Source: Streptococcus sp. (GTDB taxonomy: Bacteria > Bacillota > Bacilli > Lactobacillales > Streptococcaceae). From it: 23,322 bases of DNA. The notes under the pieces are model-generated. The model did not search any database and was not told the DNA's origin. It worked only from the letters and a program-made list of their open reading frames with translations. This document shows, one piece after another, positions 1 through 7,650 of the stretch. The stretch lies in assembly GCF_030825805.1 (NCBI RefSeq), contig NZ_JAPJPF010000030.1, positions 1 to 23,322 of the forward strand. The letters are read 5' to 3'. How positions within the stretch are numbered: position 1 is the stretch's first letter; the number at the start of each line of letters is the position of its first letter. A program made the translations under genes and the position numbers.

Positions 1-472
1 CTGCCACCTCTTTTTGCATCATGACCACAAATTCTTGGAAAGGAATTTTAGACTCGATCAAGTGCATGAGGATGGGAGTCGTGATGTAATAAGGAAGGTT
101 GGCCACCACCTTGATCGGAAGCTCTGGATTTTTGAACTCTGCGATGTACTGGTTGAGGTCTACCTTGAGGATGTCTTGGTTGACAACCGTGACATTGTCA
201 AAATCCCGCAAGGTATCCGCTAAGATAGGAACCAAGCGGTCATCAATCTCAAAGGCCATCACTTCTGCGGCATTTTCTGCCAAAAACTCAGTGAGAGCTC
301 CAATTCCAGGACCGATTTCGATGACATTGACCTGCTTATCAATCTCAGCCGTATCCACAATCTTTTGAAGGATGTTGGTATCGGTCAAGAAGTTTTGACC
401 GAAGGATTTTTTAAAGGTAAAACCGTGACGCTCTAGCACTGCCTTTGTCACGCTATAATCTGCAATTCTCAT
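1..472 (-). CDS. rsmA: 16S rRNA (adenine-1518/1519-N6) dimethyltransferase RsmA/KsgA, 3' part outside window
   Basis: The N-terminal 157 codons of RsmA (KsgA), which uses S-adenosylmethionine to dimethylate two adjacent adenines near the 3' end of 16S rRNA late in 30S assembly. Seen in the translation: the start [20 protein letters not shown], the family motif FGQNFL, the SAM-binding loop [14 protein letters not shown], and the catalytic NLPYY motif followed by ITTPI. The reading frame is intact and runs off the left edge, so the C-terminal domain is not visible. The start is ATG at 470-472. It is last in a minus-strand series tatD-rnmV-DUF gene-rsmA, with about 60 bases to the preceding stop and no terminator between, so co-transcription is likely. 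The tatD-rnmV-rsmA order is common in Bacillota. Confidence 0.96.
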   Translation of the reverse strand, partial: MRIADYSVTKAVLERHGFTFKKSFGQNFLTDTNILQKIVDTAEIDKQVNVIEIGPGIGALTEFLAENAAEVMAFEIDDRLVPILADTLRDFDNVTVVNQDILKVDLNQYIAEFKNPELPIKVVANLPYYITTPILMHLIESKIPFQEFVVMMQKEVA

Positions 473-533
473 TTTTTCTCTTTTCTAATCAGTTTAGGGT
501 GAGACATACTCTCTTTTTTCTCCGCAGGCTAGT

Positions 534-1160
534 CTAACAGTCTTCCACAAAGGCATTCTGCTCCGCTTGGTAGACATAAGCTCCCCCATTCTTATCTAAG
601 ACAGTCTCCAGCAAGGGCTCCATTTCCAAGGCATCTTCAAGACTAATAATGGTAATCTTAGATGGATCGTCCAAATCTTCCTGGGACTCATAACCTGTAA
701 AGAACTGCCAACCACTATCTTGTGGATGATGAGGGACATCGTGAAGCGCCCAATTAATCTCACGTCGTAGGAAGCAATCCTTGGTAATCATGGCCCCTTT
801 TTGCGTATCAAGATTCAGAGGAGGAACCATCAGGCTTGCTATATGTTCCTGCGCAAAATGCAGCTCATCTCCAAGCTGGATGGAGGTAATATAAGCGGGT
901 TGATTGGTTAAACGTCCTTTGAACTTCCCATCGCGGATTTCAGTGAGTTCGACCCACATACGCTCTGCTCGACACCCATTCTCCAAGACTGTATCCAGCA
1001 CAAAGATGAGGCGAACCTGGTCCCCAAGCTTCAATTGGTTGATTTCTTCTTGACTTGGAATCAAAAAATGCCGTGGATTCTTTTGATGTTCTGCGTGAAC
1101 ATTCTCCAAAGAAAAGCCGATCACTTTTTTCTTATCTGTAAACAGGTCGAACAATCCCAT
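534..1160 (-). CDS. DUF2314 + DUF2185 (Imm33-like) two-domain protein
   Basis: A 208-residue cytoplasmic protein with no signal peptide or membrane segment. Residues about 10-110 resemble DUF2314: a run around RAERMWVELTEI, then GKFKGRL and LGDELHF. Residues about 120-205 resemble DUF2185, a fold also found among immunity proteins: the visible cues are AMITKDCF, DSGWQFFTGYE and DDPSKI. Function is not known; domain assignment is from pattern memory rather than a search. ATG at 1158-1160 follows a GAGG ribosome site about 8 bases upstream. It lies between rnmV and rsmA with 20- and 61-base gaps, so it is probably part of that transcript. No toxin gene is visible nearby, which argues against a dedicated immunity role here. 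Confidence 0.8.
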   Translation of the reverse strand: MGLFDLFTDKKKVIGFSLENVHAEHQKNPRHFLIPSQEEINQLKLGDQVRLIFVLDTVLENGCRAERMWVELTEIRDGKFKGRLTNQPAYITSIQLGDELHFAQEHIASLMVPPLNLDTQKGAMITKDCFLRREINWALHDVPHHPQDSGWQFFTGYESQEDLDDPSKITIISLEDALEMEPLLETVLDKNGGAYVYQAEQNAFVEDC

Positions 1161-1180
1161 CTTCTACCTCTATCTCTTTT

Positions 1181-1744
1181 TTAATAACTAGCCATCGTTT
1201 CTTCAACTTCCGCTAATGTTACCCCAAACAATTCCAAGCGTTTAAGCAGTTGTTTGCCATTGCAGTAGCCGATGCGCAAGGCTTCTCCTAGATATTCCCG
1301 TCGTTTGCGACTTTCACTGCCCATCAGCAGTCCGAGTCGCATCAGATCTGATTTGGTAATATCAAAGAAATGCTCATCTTCATAGGAGCCCATCAGTCCA
1401 GCAAGGGCTTTTTCTAAGTCTTCAAAGCTGGCATGCTCGACCCCCAAGGAACGGCCCTTGGTTTTTGATTTGGGTACTGCTTCGCCACGATTTAAAAAGG
1501 CATGCTTGGCCTGCGGAATTTCTTGCATGATGATCTTACGAATGCGCTCCCCATTGTAATCCGGATCCGTAAAAACTATGACTCCACGCAACTCCTGCAA
1601 GGTGGCAATTCGTTCTAGGTCATCTTGATTAATGGCGGATCCACGTGTCTCATAGGTATCCACCTCATAATAGCGTTTCAGATTGGCCGTATCATCCTTG
1701 CCTTCAACAACAATCACTTCTGGTATTTTTCTTTTCTCAGTCAA
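1181..1744 (-). CDS. rnmV: ribonuclease M5 (5S rRNA maturation)
   Basis: RNase M5, the Toprim-domain nuclease that trims precursor 5S rRNA together with ribosomal protein L18. Visible Toprim signatures are VIVVEGKDD (catalytic Glu) and VFTDPDYNGERIR (DxD metal site). Further family cues are PKSKTKGRSLGVEHAS and SRKRREYLGEALRIGYCNGK. The open frame extends to an ATG at 1771, but no ribosome site precedes that ATG. I favour TTG at 1742-1744: AGAAAGG lies 9 bases upstream, it gives about 187 residues, and it places the family's usual N-terminus close to VIVVEG. With this start the gene overlaps the tatD stop by 8 bases, which suggests translational coupling. The start choice is inference; the identity is firm. 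Confidence 0.93.
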   Translation of the reverse strand: MTEKRKIPEVIVVEGKDDTANLKRYYEVDTYETRGSAINQDDLERIATLQELRGVIVFTDPDYNGERIRKIIMQEIPQAKHAFLNRGEAVPKSKTKGRSLGVEHASFEDLEKALAGLMGSYEDEHFFDITKSDLMRLGLLMGSESRKRREYLGEALRIGYCNGKQLLKRLELFGVTLAEVEETMASY

Positions 1745-2507
1745 GGCCAAATACCTTTCTCGCATTGTCATAGGTGGCTTGAGCTACTTCTTCTGTTGTC
1801 AAGTCACGTAGTGTTGCAATATGATCCACTACATAGCGGGTGTAGGCTGTTTTATTTTCCCGGCCTCGCTTAGGAACTGGTGCCAGATAAGGGGCATCTG
1901 TCTCAACCAAGATCTTATCGAGCGGAAGGCCAGTTGCCGCTTCTTGGACATCTGTTGCTTTCTTAAACGTGACCACTCCAGAAAAAGAGATCATCATTCC
2001 CAGATCCATGAAGCGCTTAGCTTCCTCTAAGCTTCCTGAGAAAGAATGCATGATCCCACCGCGTGGACCCACTCCTTCACTCTTGATAATGGCATAAGTG
2101 TCTTCGAGAGCATCACGCGTATGCACTACAAAAGGCAAGTCCAAATCCTTAGACAGTTGGATCTGACGACGAAAAACCTTTTCTTGAACGTCTTTTGGTG
2201 CCGTCATCCAGTGGTAGTCCAGGCCGATTTCTCCTAAGGCGACAACTTTAGGATGTTTCAACTGCTCCACTAGATAAGCCTCTACCTCAGGACTATAGTC
2301 GCCCGCCTCAGTGGGATGCCAACCAAGTGTGAGATAAACTTCTGGGTACTGGTCGGCCAAGGCTATTGCTCGTTCGATGGTTGGTTTGTCAAAGCCAACA
2401 ACATTGTGGGCAAAGACTCCCAGCTCTTTAGCTAGTTCTAATTCCTCTTTTTCTCTCCCTGCAAACTCTTCAACGTTGAGGTGAGTATGGGTATCAAAAA
2501 TTTGCAT
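1737..2507 (-). CDS. tatD: TatD-family metal-dependent DNase
   Basis: A 256-residue TatD/YcfH-type TIM-barrel hydrolase (metal-dependent 3'-5' exonuclease activity is known for the family). The metal and catalytic set is complete: DTHTHL (His7, His9), LGEIGLDYHW (Glu93), FVVHTRD (His129), GGIMHSFSG (His154) and VETDAPYL (Asp204). Length is normal for the family. ATG at 2505-2507 is preceded by AAAGGA about 7 bases away. It leads a series tatD-rnmV-DUF gene-rsmA and has an extended -10 promoter just upstream. No unusual residues seen. Confidence 0.95.
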   Translation of the reverse strand: MQIFDTHTHLNVEEFAGREKEELELAKELGVFAHNVVGFDKPTIERAIALADQYPEVYLTLGWHPTEAGDYSPEVEAYLVEQLKHPKVVALGEIGLDYHWMTAPKDVQEKVFRRQIQLSKDLDLPFVVHTRDALEDTYAIIKSEGVGPRGGIMHSFSGSLEEAKRFMDLGMMISFSGVVTFKKATDVQEAATGLPLDKILVETDAPYLAPVPKRGRENKTAYTRYVVDHIATLRDLTTEEVAQATYDNARKVFGLD

Positions 2508-2538
2508 ATGGATCCTTTTCTACGATTTTTCTCACTCT

Positions 2539-2547
2539 ATTATAACA
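2539..2547 (-). promoter_or_regulatory. extended -10 promoter for the tatD operon
   Basis: On the minus strand, TG-T-TATAAT (bases 2547 down to 2539) is a perfect -10 with an extended TGn element. The expected -35 position is poor (GTGTAT), which is normal for extended -10 promoters. It sits 31 bases before the tatD ATG and just downstream of the rpmH terminator. Confidence 0.65.
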
Positions 2548-2572
2548 GAAAGCCTAGCTGAATACACTTTTG

Positions 2573-2610
2573 GCAAAACAAAAACCAGTAGTCTCGAGTT
2601 TCTACTGGTT
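2573..2610 (-). terminator. intrinsic terminator after rpmH
   Basis: On the minus strand AACCAGTAG (2610-2602) pairs with CTACTGGTT (2591-2583) around a 10-base loop, followed by TTTGTTTTG. It has A-rich sequence on its upstream side, so weak bidirectional use is possible. It separates rpmH from the tatD promoter. Confidence 0.88.
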
Positions 2611-2628
2611 TTTAGTTTTTTATCTGAA

Positions 2629-2763
2629 TTACGCAGCCAAAACTTTGCGTCCTTTACGACGACGAGCTGCCAATACGCGACGACCGTTTTTGGTTGCCAT
2701 ACGGTGACGGAAACCATGTTTGCGCGCACGACGAAGTTTACTTGGTTGATAAGTACGTTTCAC
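2629..2763 (-). CDS. rpmH: 50S ribosomal protein L34
   Basis: A 44-residue highly basic protein that reads [20 protein letters not shown] at residues 2-21 and ends GRKVLAA, a textbook bL34. The start is GTG at 2761-2763 with a strong AGGAGG site 8 bases upstream. It is shorter than most gene-calling cutoffs. It is monocistronic here: a consensus promoter about 75 bases upstream and a strong terminator downstream. In many bacteria rpmH directly precedes rnpA; here rnpA lies about 2.7 kb upstream in the direction of transcription. Confidence 0.97.
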   Translation of the reverse strand: MKRTYQPSKLRRARKHGFRHRMATKNGRRVLAARRRKGRKVLAA

Positions 2764-2837
2764 GATGAATACCTCCTCATAGATTTTGTATTCGTTTAGC
2801 CGGCTATAATGTGATCAGTTACTAAACATACTTTACT

Positions 2838-2866
2838 ATTCTATCTGATTCACGTCTGTTTGTCAA
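2838..2866 (-). promoter_or_regulatory. sigma-A promoter for rpmH
   Basis: TTGACA (2866-2861), 17-base spacer, TAGAAT (2843-2838) on the minus strand. The perfect -35 fits a highly expressed ribosomal protein gene. It gives a 5' leader of roughly 70 bases before the GTG start. Confidence 0.85.
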
Positions 2867-2909
2867 TAGCTATGAAAAATTTGTTGGGGCAGGTTCAATG
2901 ATACCGCTT

Positions 2910-3554
2910 TTATTGGGCATCTCCTTCTATCCTTTGACGAGTCGCTTCATAGTAGGGAAGCAAGCTAGCCATTCCTTTTTTTAATTCCTCAAGAATGGCA
3001 TCTTGACTCTTCGCTTGCGATAGATTGACATCGACTTTTACCAAGACCTTTCGGACCTGGCCAGTTTCCACACCTTTGAGAAGTCTCTGGCGATTGGCTT
3101 CTGTCCCTTGGAATCGTTGACTGACACCTTCTATTTGGGCGAAGTAATAGACTGGCGAAAAAACCGGAAGAGTTAAAACGCGGTTCTGCTTTTGTAGACT
3201 CTCCTCATCCTTCTTGCGTTCGATAAAACTTACTTCCAGGGACACACCAAAGTCCTTCGCATCACCATAAAGTCGCAAGGCAAACATCGGATCCTGGATC
3301 TCTCCCTCTCCTTGGAGATAAGCCCAAAAATGAGGGCGAAGAATTTGAGCTTGATTCATCCACTGACTGGTCCGATCTTGTTTTAAATGCGGAAAGAGCT
3401 TCTGAAAATCGCTGACCAAGTGGGTGAATTCCTGCCGAGCTTCTTGCCCTAACTCGCGATACTCTACCATTCGCTCTGCATCCTCACCAGCTTTAGCAGG
3501 GGCTAGGTACTTGATTCCCTGACAATTCAAAAAGTCTCTTATCTTACTATACAT
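2910..3554 (-). CDS. conserved-looking cytoplasmic protein of unknown function
   Basis: A 214-residue soluble protein that I do not recognise. There is no signal peptide or transmembrane segment. The first third is helical and charged, with an aromatic patch (SQWMNQAQILRPHFWAYLQG) around residues 62-81. The middle looks like beta strands (FGVSLEVSFIERK, VLTLPVFSPVYYF), and the C-terminus (about 165-214) is helical. ATG follows AAAGG about 10 bases upstream. It sits between the khpB terminator and rpmH with no clear promoter of its own, so it may depend on read-through from the rnpA-yidC-khpB operon. Codon use is like its neighbours and the frame is intact. Confidence 0.75.
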   Translation of the reverse strand: MYSKIRDFLNCQGIKYLAPAKAGEDAERMVEYRELGQEARQEFTHLVSDFQKLFPHLKQDRTSQWMNQAQILRPHFWAYLQGEGEIQDPMFALRLYGDAKDFGVSLEVSFIERKKDEESLQKQNRVLTLPVFSPVYYFAQIEGVSQRFQGTEANRQRLLKGVETGQVRKVLVKVDVNLSQAKSQDAILEELKKGMASLLPYYEATRQRIEGDAQ

Positions 3555-3573
3555 GCTAGTTTTCCTTTCTCAG

Positions 3574-3614
3574 ACAGAAAAGGAGAGAGCAAGCTTACAC
3601 CCCTCTCTCCCTTT
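3574..3614 (-). terminator. intrinsic terminator after khpB
   Basis: Minus strand AAAGGGAGAGAG pairs with CTCTCTCCTTTT (one-base bulge) across a roughly 10-14-base loop, followed by a short, U-interrupted tail (TTTTCTGTC). It lies 26 bases beyond the khpB stop. The U tract is weak, so partial read-through into the next gene is plausible. Confidence 0.7.
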
Positions 3615-3639
3615 AGCATCTTCCTTTTTAGACGGCAGA

Positions 3640-4584
3640 TTAACCTTCAATATCAACGACAACGTAACGATTTGGTTCTTCTCCTTCAGAATAGCTGGTG
3701 ACTCCATCCATTTTCGATACGATGCGGTGGATGATCTTGCGTTCGCTATTAGACATTGGATCTGTATGTTGCGCTCGACCTTCTTCTAGGGCACGACTTG
3801 CCAATTTTTGCGCATAGCTTTGAAGGACTTCTGCACGGTGTTCAACATAATCATTAACGTTGATCGCAATGTAGAAATTCTTAGAATACTGATTGTAAAG
3901 GTAGTTCTGTGCCAACAATTGAAGGGCCTTGAGAACTTTCCCGTGGTAGCCAATGACACGACCTGGCTCATTGGTATCAATTTGCATATTGATGGTGCGA
4001 CGGTTGTAGCTGCTTGAGATGCTAGCTTCGACATCCATTTCATCAATAACGGTTTGAACATAGGCAGTGACATCAGAGACAACCTTTTCAATGTCATAGC
4101 TTTCTTCTACTTCAATGCCTAAGCCAGCAAAATCAGACGTTTGGCGGGTCTCGGCTTCGTTAAGACTTGAATCGAGAATCTCTCCATGACCCTGTTCTTC
4201 AAGAATGGTTTCAGGAGCCTTCTCATGTTTGAGAATCTCAGCCTTCACTTCTTCCGAAACTTCTTGGCCTTCTTCTTCAACTTTTTTAATCGCTGCTACC
4301 ACGCGCCCCAAATCAACAGTCTCTTCACTGACACTCTTGACAGGTTCGTTTTGAGCATTAATTTCCTCAGGAACTCCCTTAACAGCTTGTTGATTGGCTT
4401 TTGTCACTGTAGTTTCTGCAATTGGTTCGATGTCTACCACGGCTGGCTTCTTACCAAAGAGACCGAGGAAACCTTTCTTTTCACGAGAAACGACAGTAAT
4501 ATGTGCTTTCATGCGCGGAATATCTAATTCTTTCAAACCATTTTGAATGGCTTCTTCAACATTGACTCCTTTATATTGGACCAT
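3640..4584 (-). CDS. khpB: RNA-binding protein KhpB (Jag/EloR)
   Basis: KhpB (Jag, EloR), a KH/R3H RNA-binding protein that partners KhpA and, in pneumococcus, controls cell elongation downstream of the kinase StkP. Domains in the 314-residue sequence are: a Jag-N domain at 1-52 ending KKGFLGLFGKKPA; an acidic variable linker at about 55-165; a KH domain with the GxxG loop RVIGYHGKVLKAL at 209-221; and an R3H domain with the RxxxH signature (Arg282, His286 in SERKIIHRIV). Thr89 in SEETVD sits at the residue number known as the StkP site in pneumococcal EloR. It starts 15 bases after yidC and is the last gene of the rnpA-yidC-khpB operon. Confidence 0.95.
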   Translation of the reverse strand: MVQYKGVNVEEAIQNGLKELDIPRMKAHITVVSREKKGFLGLFGKKPAVVDIEPIAETTVTKANQQAVKGVPEEINAQNEPVKSVSEETVDLGRVVAAIKKVEEEGQEVSEEVKAEILKHEKAPETILEEQGHGEILDSSLNEAETRQTSDFAGLGIEVEESYDIEKVVSDVTAYVQTVIDEMDVEASISSSYNRRTINMQIDTNEPGRVIGYHGKVLKALQLLAQNYLYNQYSKNFYIAINVNDYVEHRAEVLQSYAQKLASRALEEGRAQHTDPMSNSERKIIHRIVSKMDGVTSYSEGEEPNRYVVVDIEG

Positions 4585-4599
4585 CTGTCAAACTCCTTC

Positions 4600-5415
4600 T
4601 TAGTTTTTCTTTTTCTGTGCTTTGTTAAATGCACGTCGTTTTTGTTTTTCTAGATCTTTGATTGCCTGTTGCTCTGCTTCACGCGCCGCAATAATCTTAA
4701 ATGGATTGTTCAATAGGTAAGTTTGCCCAACTTGGTAAGCATTGGAAACTACCCAGTAGAGAGCCACCCCGCTGGCTGAGTACATAGCGAAGAAGAAAAT
4801 CATCACGGGCATTGCATACATCATGGCTGTCATTCCACCATTTTTTTCTGGCATAGCTTTGTTGCTCAACCAGGTACTAAAGAAGGTGAAGACGGCTGCC
4901 AAAACTGGCAAAATAAAGGTTGGGTCTGTTGCGCTCAAATCCAACCAAAGAAAATGACCGACTTTTAGGAATTCTACCCGACTCAATGCTTGGAACAAAG
5001 CCATCAAGACTGGCATTTGAACAAGCAATGGCAAGAAGGCAGAGGAAGTCTTGACACCTTTTTCTTTGTAGAGGGCCCGCATTTCTTCTGACATGCGAGT
5101 GCGGCTTTCCAAATCCTTCCCAGGATACTTGGCCTGGATTTCTTTTACAAGTGGCTGAATCTCCTGCATTTTGCGCGAGGAGGTCATTTGGTATTGGAAA
5201 ACTGGCAAGAGAATGGTCCGAATCAAGAGAGTGAAGAGGATAATCCCGACTCCGATGTTTCCTCCGATAGAAAGGAAACGAATTACTTCTGCAAAGAAGT
5301 AAACGAATTTTTCCCAAACTCCTGATGATTGGGAAGTCACTTCAGACGTTCCACAGGCTGTTAATAATAGGAGGGCCCCTCCGAGTAAGCTAGCTACTTT
5401 TAGTTTCTTTTTCAC
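4600..5415 (-). CDS. yidC: membrane protein insertase YidC (YidC1/SpoIIIJ type)
   Basis: YidC/Oxa1 insertase, which places membrane proteins into the cytoplasmic membrane with or without SecYEG. It has a lipoprotein signal peptide with lipobox LLTAC (lipidated Cys21), five hydrophobic segments, and the conserved groove arginine Arg66 in [11 protein letters not shown] basic C-terminal tail ends FNKAQKKKN, which is typical of ribosome-contacting YidC proteins. At 271 residues it has the Gram-positive length. ATG is 4 bases after the rnpA stop, which implies coupling, and khpB follows by 15 bases. Streptococci normally carry a second paralogue (YidC2) elsewhere; linkage to rnpA and khpB marks this as the YidC1 copy. 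Confidence 0.95.
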   Translation of the reverse strand: MKKKLKVASLLGGALLLLTACGTSEVTSQSSGVWEKFVYFFAEVIRFLSIGGNIGVGIILFTLLIRTILLPVFQYQMTSSRKMQEIQPLVKEIQAKYPGKDLESRTRMSEEMRALYKEKGVKTSSAFLPLLVQMPVLMALFQALSRVEFLKVGHFLWLDLSATDPTFILPVLAAVFTFFSTWLSNKAMPEKNGGMTAMMYAMPVMIFFFAMYSASGVALYWVVSNAYQVGQTYLLNNPFKIIAAREAEQQAIKDLEKQKRRAFNKAQKKKN

Positions 5416-5419
5416 GTAA

Positions 5420-5761
5420 TTACCTTTCCTGACGATAGACTTGCGCTAATTTTAATACATGGACTAGATTTTTTTCGACCTGATCAAAATCCAGTTCTTC
5501 AACTCCCTTTCGAGCAATCACAACAAAATCATCTGCTACAAGATGATCCTGGTGCTTCATTAAAACATGACGAATCAAGCGCTTGATTCGGTTGCGTGTC
5601 ACAGCATTTCCTAGTTTTTTACTCACGGATAAGCCGACACGGAAATGGGGCTGCTCTTGTGGCAAACGGTAGATGACAAATTTTCTATTTGCACAATTCT
5701 TGCCGCTTTTAAAAATGGCATTGAAATCTTTTTCTCGCTTGACACGATAGCTTTTTCTCAA
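5420..5761 (-). CDS. rnpA: ribonuclease P protein component
   Basis: The basic protein subunit of RNase P, which works with the catalytic RNA to remove 5' leaders from pre-tRNAs. The 113-residue frame shows the hallmark RNR motif RNRIKRLIR (56-64), preceded by [15 protein letters not shown], and the N-terminus [13 protein letters not shown]. The start is TTG at 5759-5761 with GGGAG 7 bases upstream; no in-frame ATG gives a full domain. First gene of rnpA-yidC-khpB with its own extended -10 promoter. The RNase P RNA gene is not in this window. Confidence 0.95.
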   Translation of the reverse strand: MRKSYRVKREKDFNAIFKSGKNCANRKFVIYRLPQEQPHFRVGLSVSKKLGNAVTRNRIKRLIRHVLMKHQDHLVADDFVVIARKGVEELDFDQVEKNLVHVLKLAQVYRQER

Positions 5762-5790
5762 ACTCCCACTCCCTCTTTTAAATTTATTCT

Positions 5791-5818
5791 ATTATACCAT
5801 AATTTCAAAAAAAACCAA
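5791..5818 (-). promoter_or_regulatory. promoter for rnpA-yidC-khpB
   Basis: Minus strand TTGGTT (5818-5813), 16-base spacer ending TATGG, then TATAAT (5796-5791), giving a perfect extended -10 (TGG-TATAAT). It lies about 30 bases before the rnpA TTG. Confidence 0.8.
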
Positions 5819-5867
5819 CGACCTTCTGGCTCTTGGTTTAAAGCCTCCTCCAGTACCGTCAAAACGG

Positions 5868-6563
5868 CTAGGAGAAGAGATGCTGGAGGGTTGATAAGAT
5901 GATGGGTAAGCTATAAATGAAGTTCAAGCCGATATGAGCAAGGATAGGATAATACAATGAGCCCGTCTTTTCATTCAATAATCCAAAAATAAGGGCGGGG
6001 ATGGTATAGATCAAAAAACTCAAAAAAGTAAAAGGATGCTGGAGGAATTGAAGTCCACTATAGATAAGGGCTGGGGCCCATACACTCGCGTAGAAGGGCC
6101 ATTTTTTAAAATAGGCTTGGACAAGCGCTCCACGAAAGATCAGTTCCACGGTCATCGGTCGAATGATGACCACTAATACAAAGAGGATGAGAGATCCTAA
6201 GGCTTCCAAGGTCACCGGAAAAGAGTGATAAATAGCTAGACGTCCTTTGGTGAACCCACTAAGAAAGTAGTCTAGCCAGTAGATGGCACAACTGGAGAAT
6301 ATAGTAGCGTAGATAGCGGGAAGGAATTGTTTCTTCTTCGCCCACTGAAAAACCATACGTGGACTGTATTTCTTTACCAATGAAAAAACAAGTATCAAAT
6401 AACCTGCCTCTAAAAAGAGAAGGGTCCAAAAATAGCTAAGAGCTTGGCCGACTTGGTTGCTGACTAGTTGGGCCAACTCGCGAAATTGTGGCCGAACTAA
6501 GATATAGAAGACCAGTAGTAAGAGTGGATAAAAGAGCTTGGCCTTTGTCTTTAAAAATTTCAT
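5868..6563 (-). CDS. CPBP-family (Abi/CAAX-protease-like) membrane protein, degenerate motifs
   Basis: A 231-residue polytopic membrane protein (about seven hydrophobic segments) of the CPBP intramembrane protease family, some of whose members process prenylated proteins or act in bacteriocin self-immunity. Of the family motifs, motif 1 reads VELIFRG instead of EExxxR, so the first Glu is missing. Motif 2 (expected FxxxH) reads QFLQH, keeping only the His. Motif 3 HIGLN (HxxxN) is intact. It may therefore be catalytically impaired; this is an inference from motifs alone. ATG at 6561-6563 follows AAAGGA. It has its own promoter and appears monocistronic, between the TDT transporter and rnpA. 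No bacteriocin genes are seen nearby. Confidence 0.82.
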   Translation of the reverse strand: MKFLKTKAKLFYPLLLLVFYILVRPQFRELAQLVSNQVGQALSYFWTLLFLEAGYLILVFSLVKKYSPRMVFQWAKKKQFLPAIYATIFSSCAIYWLDYFLSGFTKGRLAIYHSFPVTLEALGSLILFVLVVIIRPMTVELIFRGALVQAYFKKWPFYASVWAPALIYSGLQFLQHPFTFLSFLIYTIPALIFGLLNEKTGSLYYPILAHIGLNFIYSLPIILSTLQHLFS

Positions 6564-6600
6564 ACATTCCTTTCGAGGGAGACAAAAAATGATTTATTGC

Positions 6601-6629
6601 ATCTTACCATAATCATTCCTAGGATTCAA
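6601..6629 (-). promoter_or_regulatory. promoter for the CPBP-family gene
   Basis: Minus strand TTGAAT (6629-6624), 17-base spacer ending TATGG, TAAGAT (6606-6601): good -35, extended TGn and a fair -10. It lies about 38 bases before the ATG and just downstream of the TDT-gene terminator. Confidence 0.75.
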
Positions 6630-6644
6630 TTAGAAAGTGAACCC

Positions 6645-6673
6645 AAAAAGGTCGAGACAACCGTCTCTGACCT
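6645..6673 (-). terminator. intrinsic terminator after the TDT transporter gene
   Basis: Minus strand AGGTC(A)GAGAC, loop GGTT, GTCTCGACCT, then TTTTT. Ten base pairs with a single A bulge, starting directly after the TDT stop codon. Confidence 0.9.
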
Positions 6674-7591
6674 CTAATTTCTATTGGAATGCTCGTTCTC
6701 CCCTTTTATGTAAATCACAAAGCCTACAAGCACGGACACAAGAATGGCTAGACACAGAATGGTTTCTAACCAGACAAGGGGCCTTAACAGAGAACTGTGC
6801 AATAGGCCTTGGGCCATTTTTAGGGAAGTAGCTGTGATGACCGTCGGGAAGGTTAAGGCTGAAAAGGCTGGTTGAAAGCCCTCTTTTATCATTCTAGGTA
6901 GACGCGTTAAAACGAAGAAATAAAAAGCTTGAGAGAGTCCGACCATGGTGTATAACAGCCAAATAGGTAGACTGGCTCCACCCACACGAACCAGGGCCGC
7001 TAACAGAAGAGAAAAGGGGGCACAATAGATGCCTTTCTGCCCTAATAAGTGGCTCGGTAAAGGGGCGGTCTTCAACCCCTGGTAGATCAAGGGGTAAAGA
7101 ATCAAGGTTAAGACAAAGCCAAATCCGAAAGTCAGATAGGCCAGCCCAACCACTCCTACCACTGGATAGGTCAAGGCAGCAACAGCAATCCCCACATAAA
7201 GAACGGTCCAACTAGGGGTGGCATTGGCTCTTGGTTTTGCCAATATATGGGTCTTGGTAAAGTAGAAGATCAAGCCACAATCTAAGAGGAAAGCAGTCCA
7301 CCAAACTGCCTGGGCGAGTCCTCCAAATGTCGGAAAGAGTCGTAAGAGATAAGTCGATAAAATCATCCCAGCCATGGGGAAGGTCGCCATCCCAGATAGA
7401 AGGGCCGGTTCTTGTAGTTCAATCTTGGTTTCTGACCAGTAGATCAGATGGTGACATAAAAAGAAAACCCATAGGATCAAACCCGTCAAACTGAAGAAAT
7501 GAGCCAGAACTGGGAAGGTATCAGACAGAAGGTTTCCAGCCCCTGCTAAACCTAACAGGCAGCCTGAAAATGCTAAAGGAATCTTTTTCAT
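6674..7591 (-). CDS. TDT-family (TehA/SLAC1-like) transporter
   Basis: An integral membrane protein of about 305 residues with roughly ten hydrophobic segments and little soluble sequence. The layout and motifs such as the opening IPLAFSGCLLGLAGAGNLL, the central FPMAGMILSTY and later AFSALTFPTVITATSL match the TDT (tellurite-resistance/dicarboxylate, SLAC1-like anion channel) family. The actual substrate cannot be told from sequence. The open frame extends to a TTG at 7603. The ATG at 7589-7591 has GGAG at the right distance (6 bases) and opens with MKKIPLAF, so I choose it. It is a single-gene unit with a terminator at its stop and a candidate cre operator at the promoter. Confidence 0.88.
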   Translation of the reverse strand: MKKIPLAFSGCLLGLAGAGNLLSDTFPVLAHFFSLTGLILWVFFLCHHLIYWSETKIELQEPALLSGMATFPMAGMILSTYLLRLFPTFGGLAQAVWWTAFLLDCGLIFYFTKTHILAKPRANATPSWTVLYVGIAVAALTYPVVGVVGLAYLTFGFGFVLTLILYPLIYQGLKTAPLPSHLLGQKGIYCAPFSLLLAALVRVGGASLPIWLLYTMVGLSQAFYFFVLTRLPRMIKEGFQPAFSALTFPTVITATSLKMAQGLLHSSLLRPLVWLETILCLAILVSVLVGFVIYIKGENEHSNRN

Positions 7592-7606
7592 CTTGATCTC
7601 CAATCA

Positions 7607-7625
7607 TTTTATCGCTTTCAGTATA
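7607..7625 (-). promoter_or_regulatory. -10 element and overlapping candidate cre (CcpA) site before the TDT gene
   Basis: Minus strand TATACT (7625-7620) is followed at once by TGAAAGCGATAAAA (7620-7607), which matches 13 of 15 positions of the cre consensus WTGNAANCGNWNNCW. No good -35 is seen at 17 bases. A cre just downstream of the -10 would fit carbon-catabolite repression of a transporter gene; this is inference. Confidence 0.4.
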
Positions 7626-7650
7626 CCATAAAATACCAGGAGGGATCATC

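Noticed and set aside
4877..5317. Minus-strand 146-codon ORF
   Set aside because: Out-of-frame shadow within yidC.
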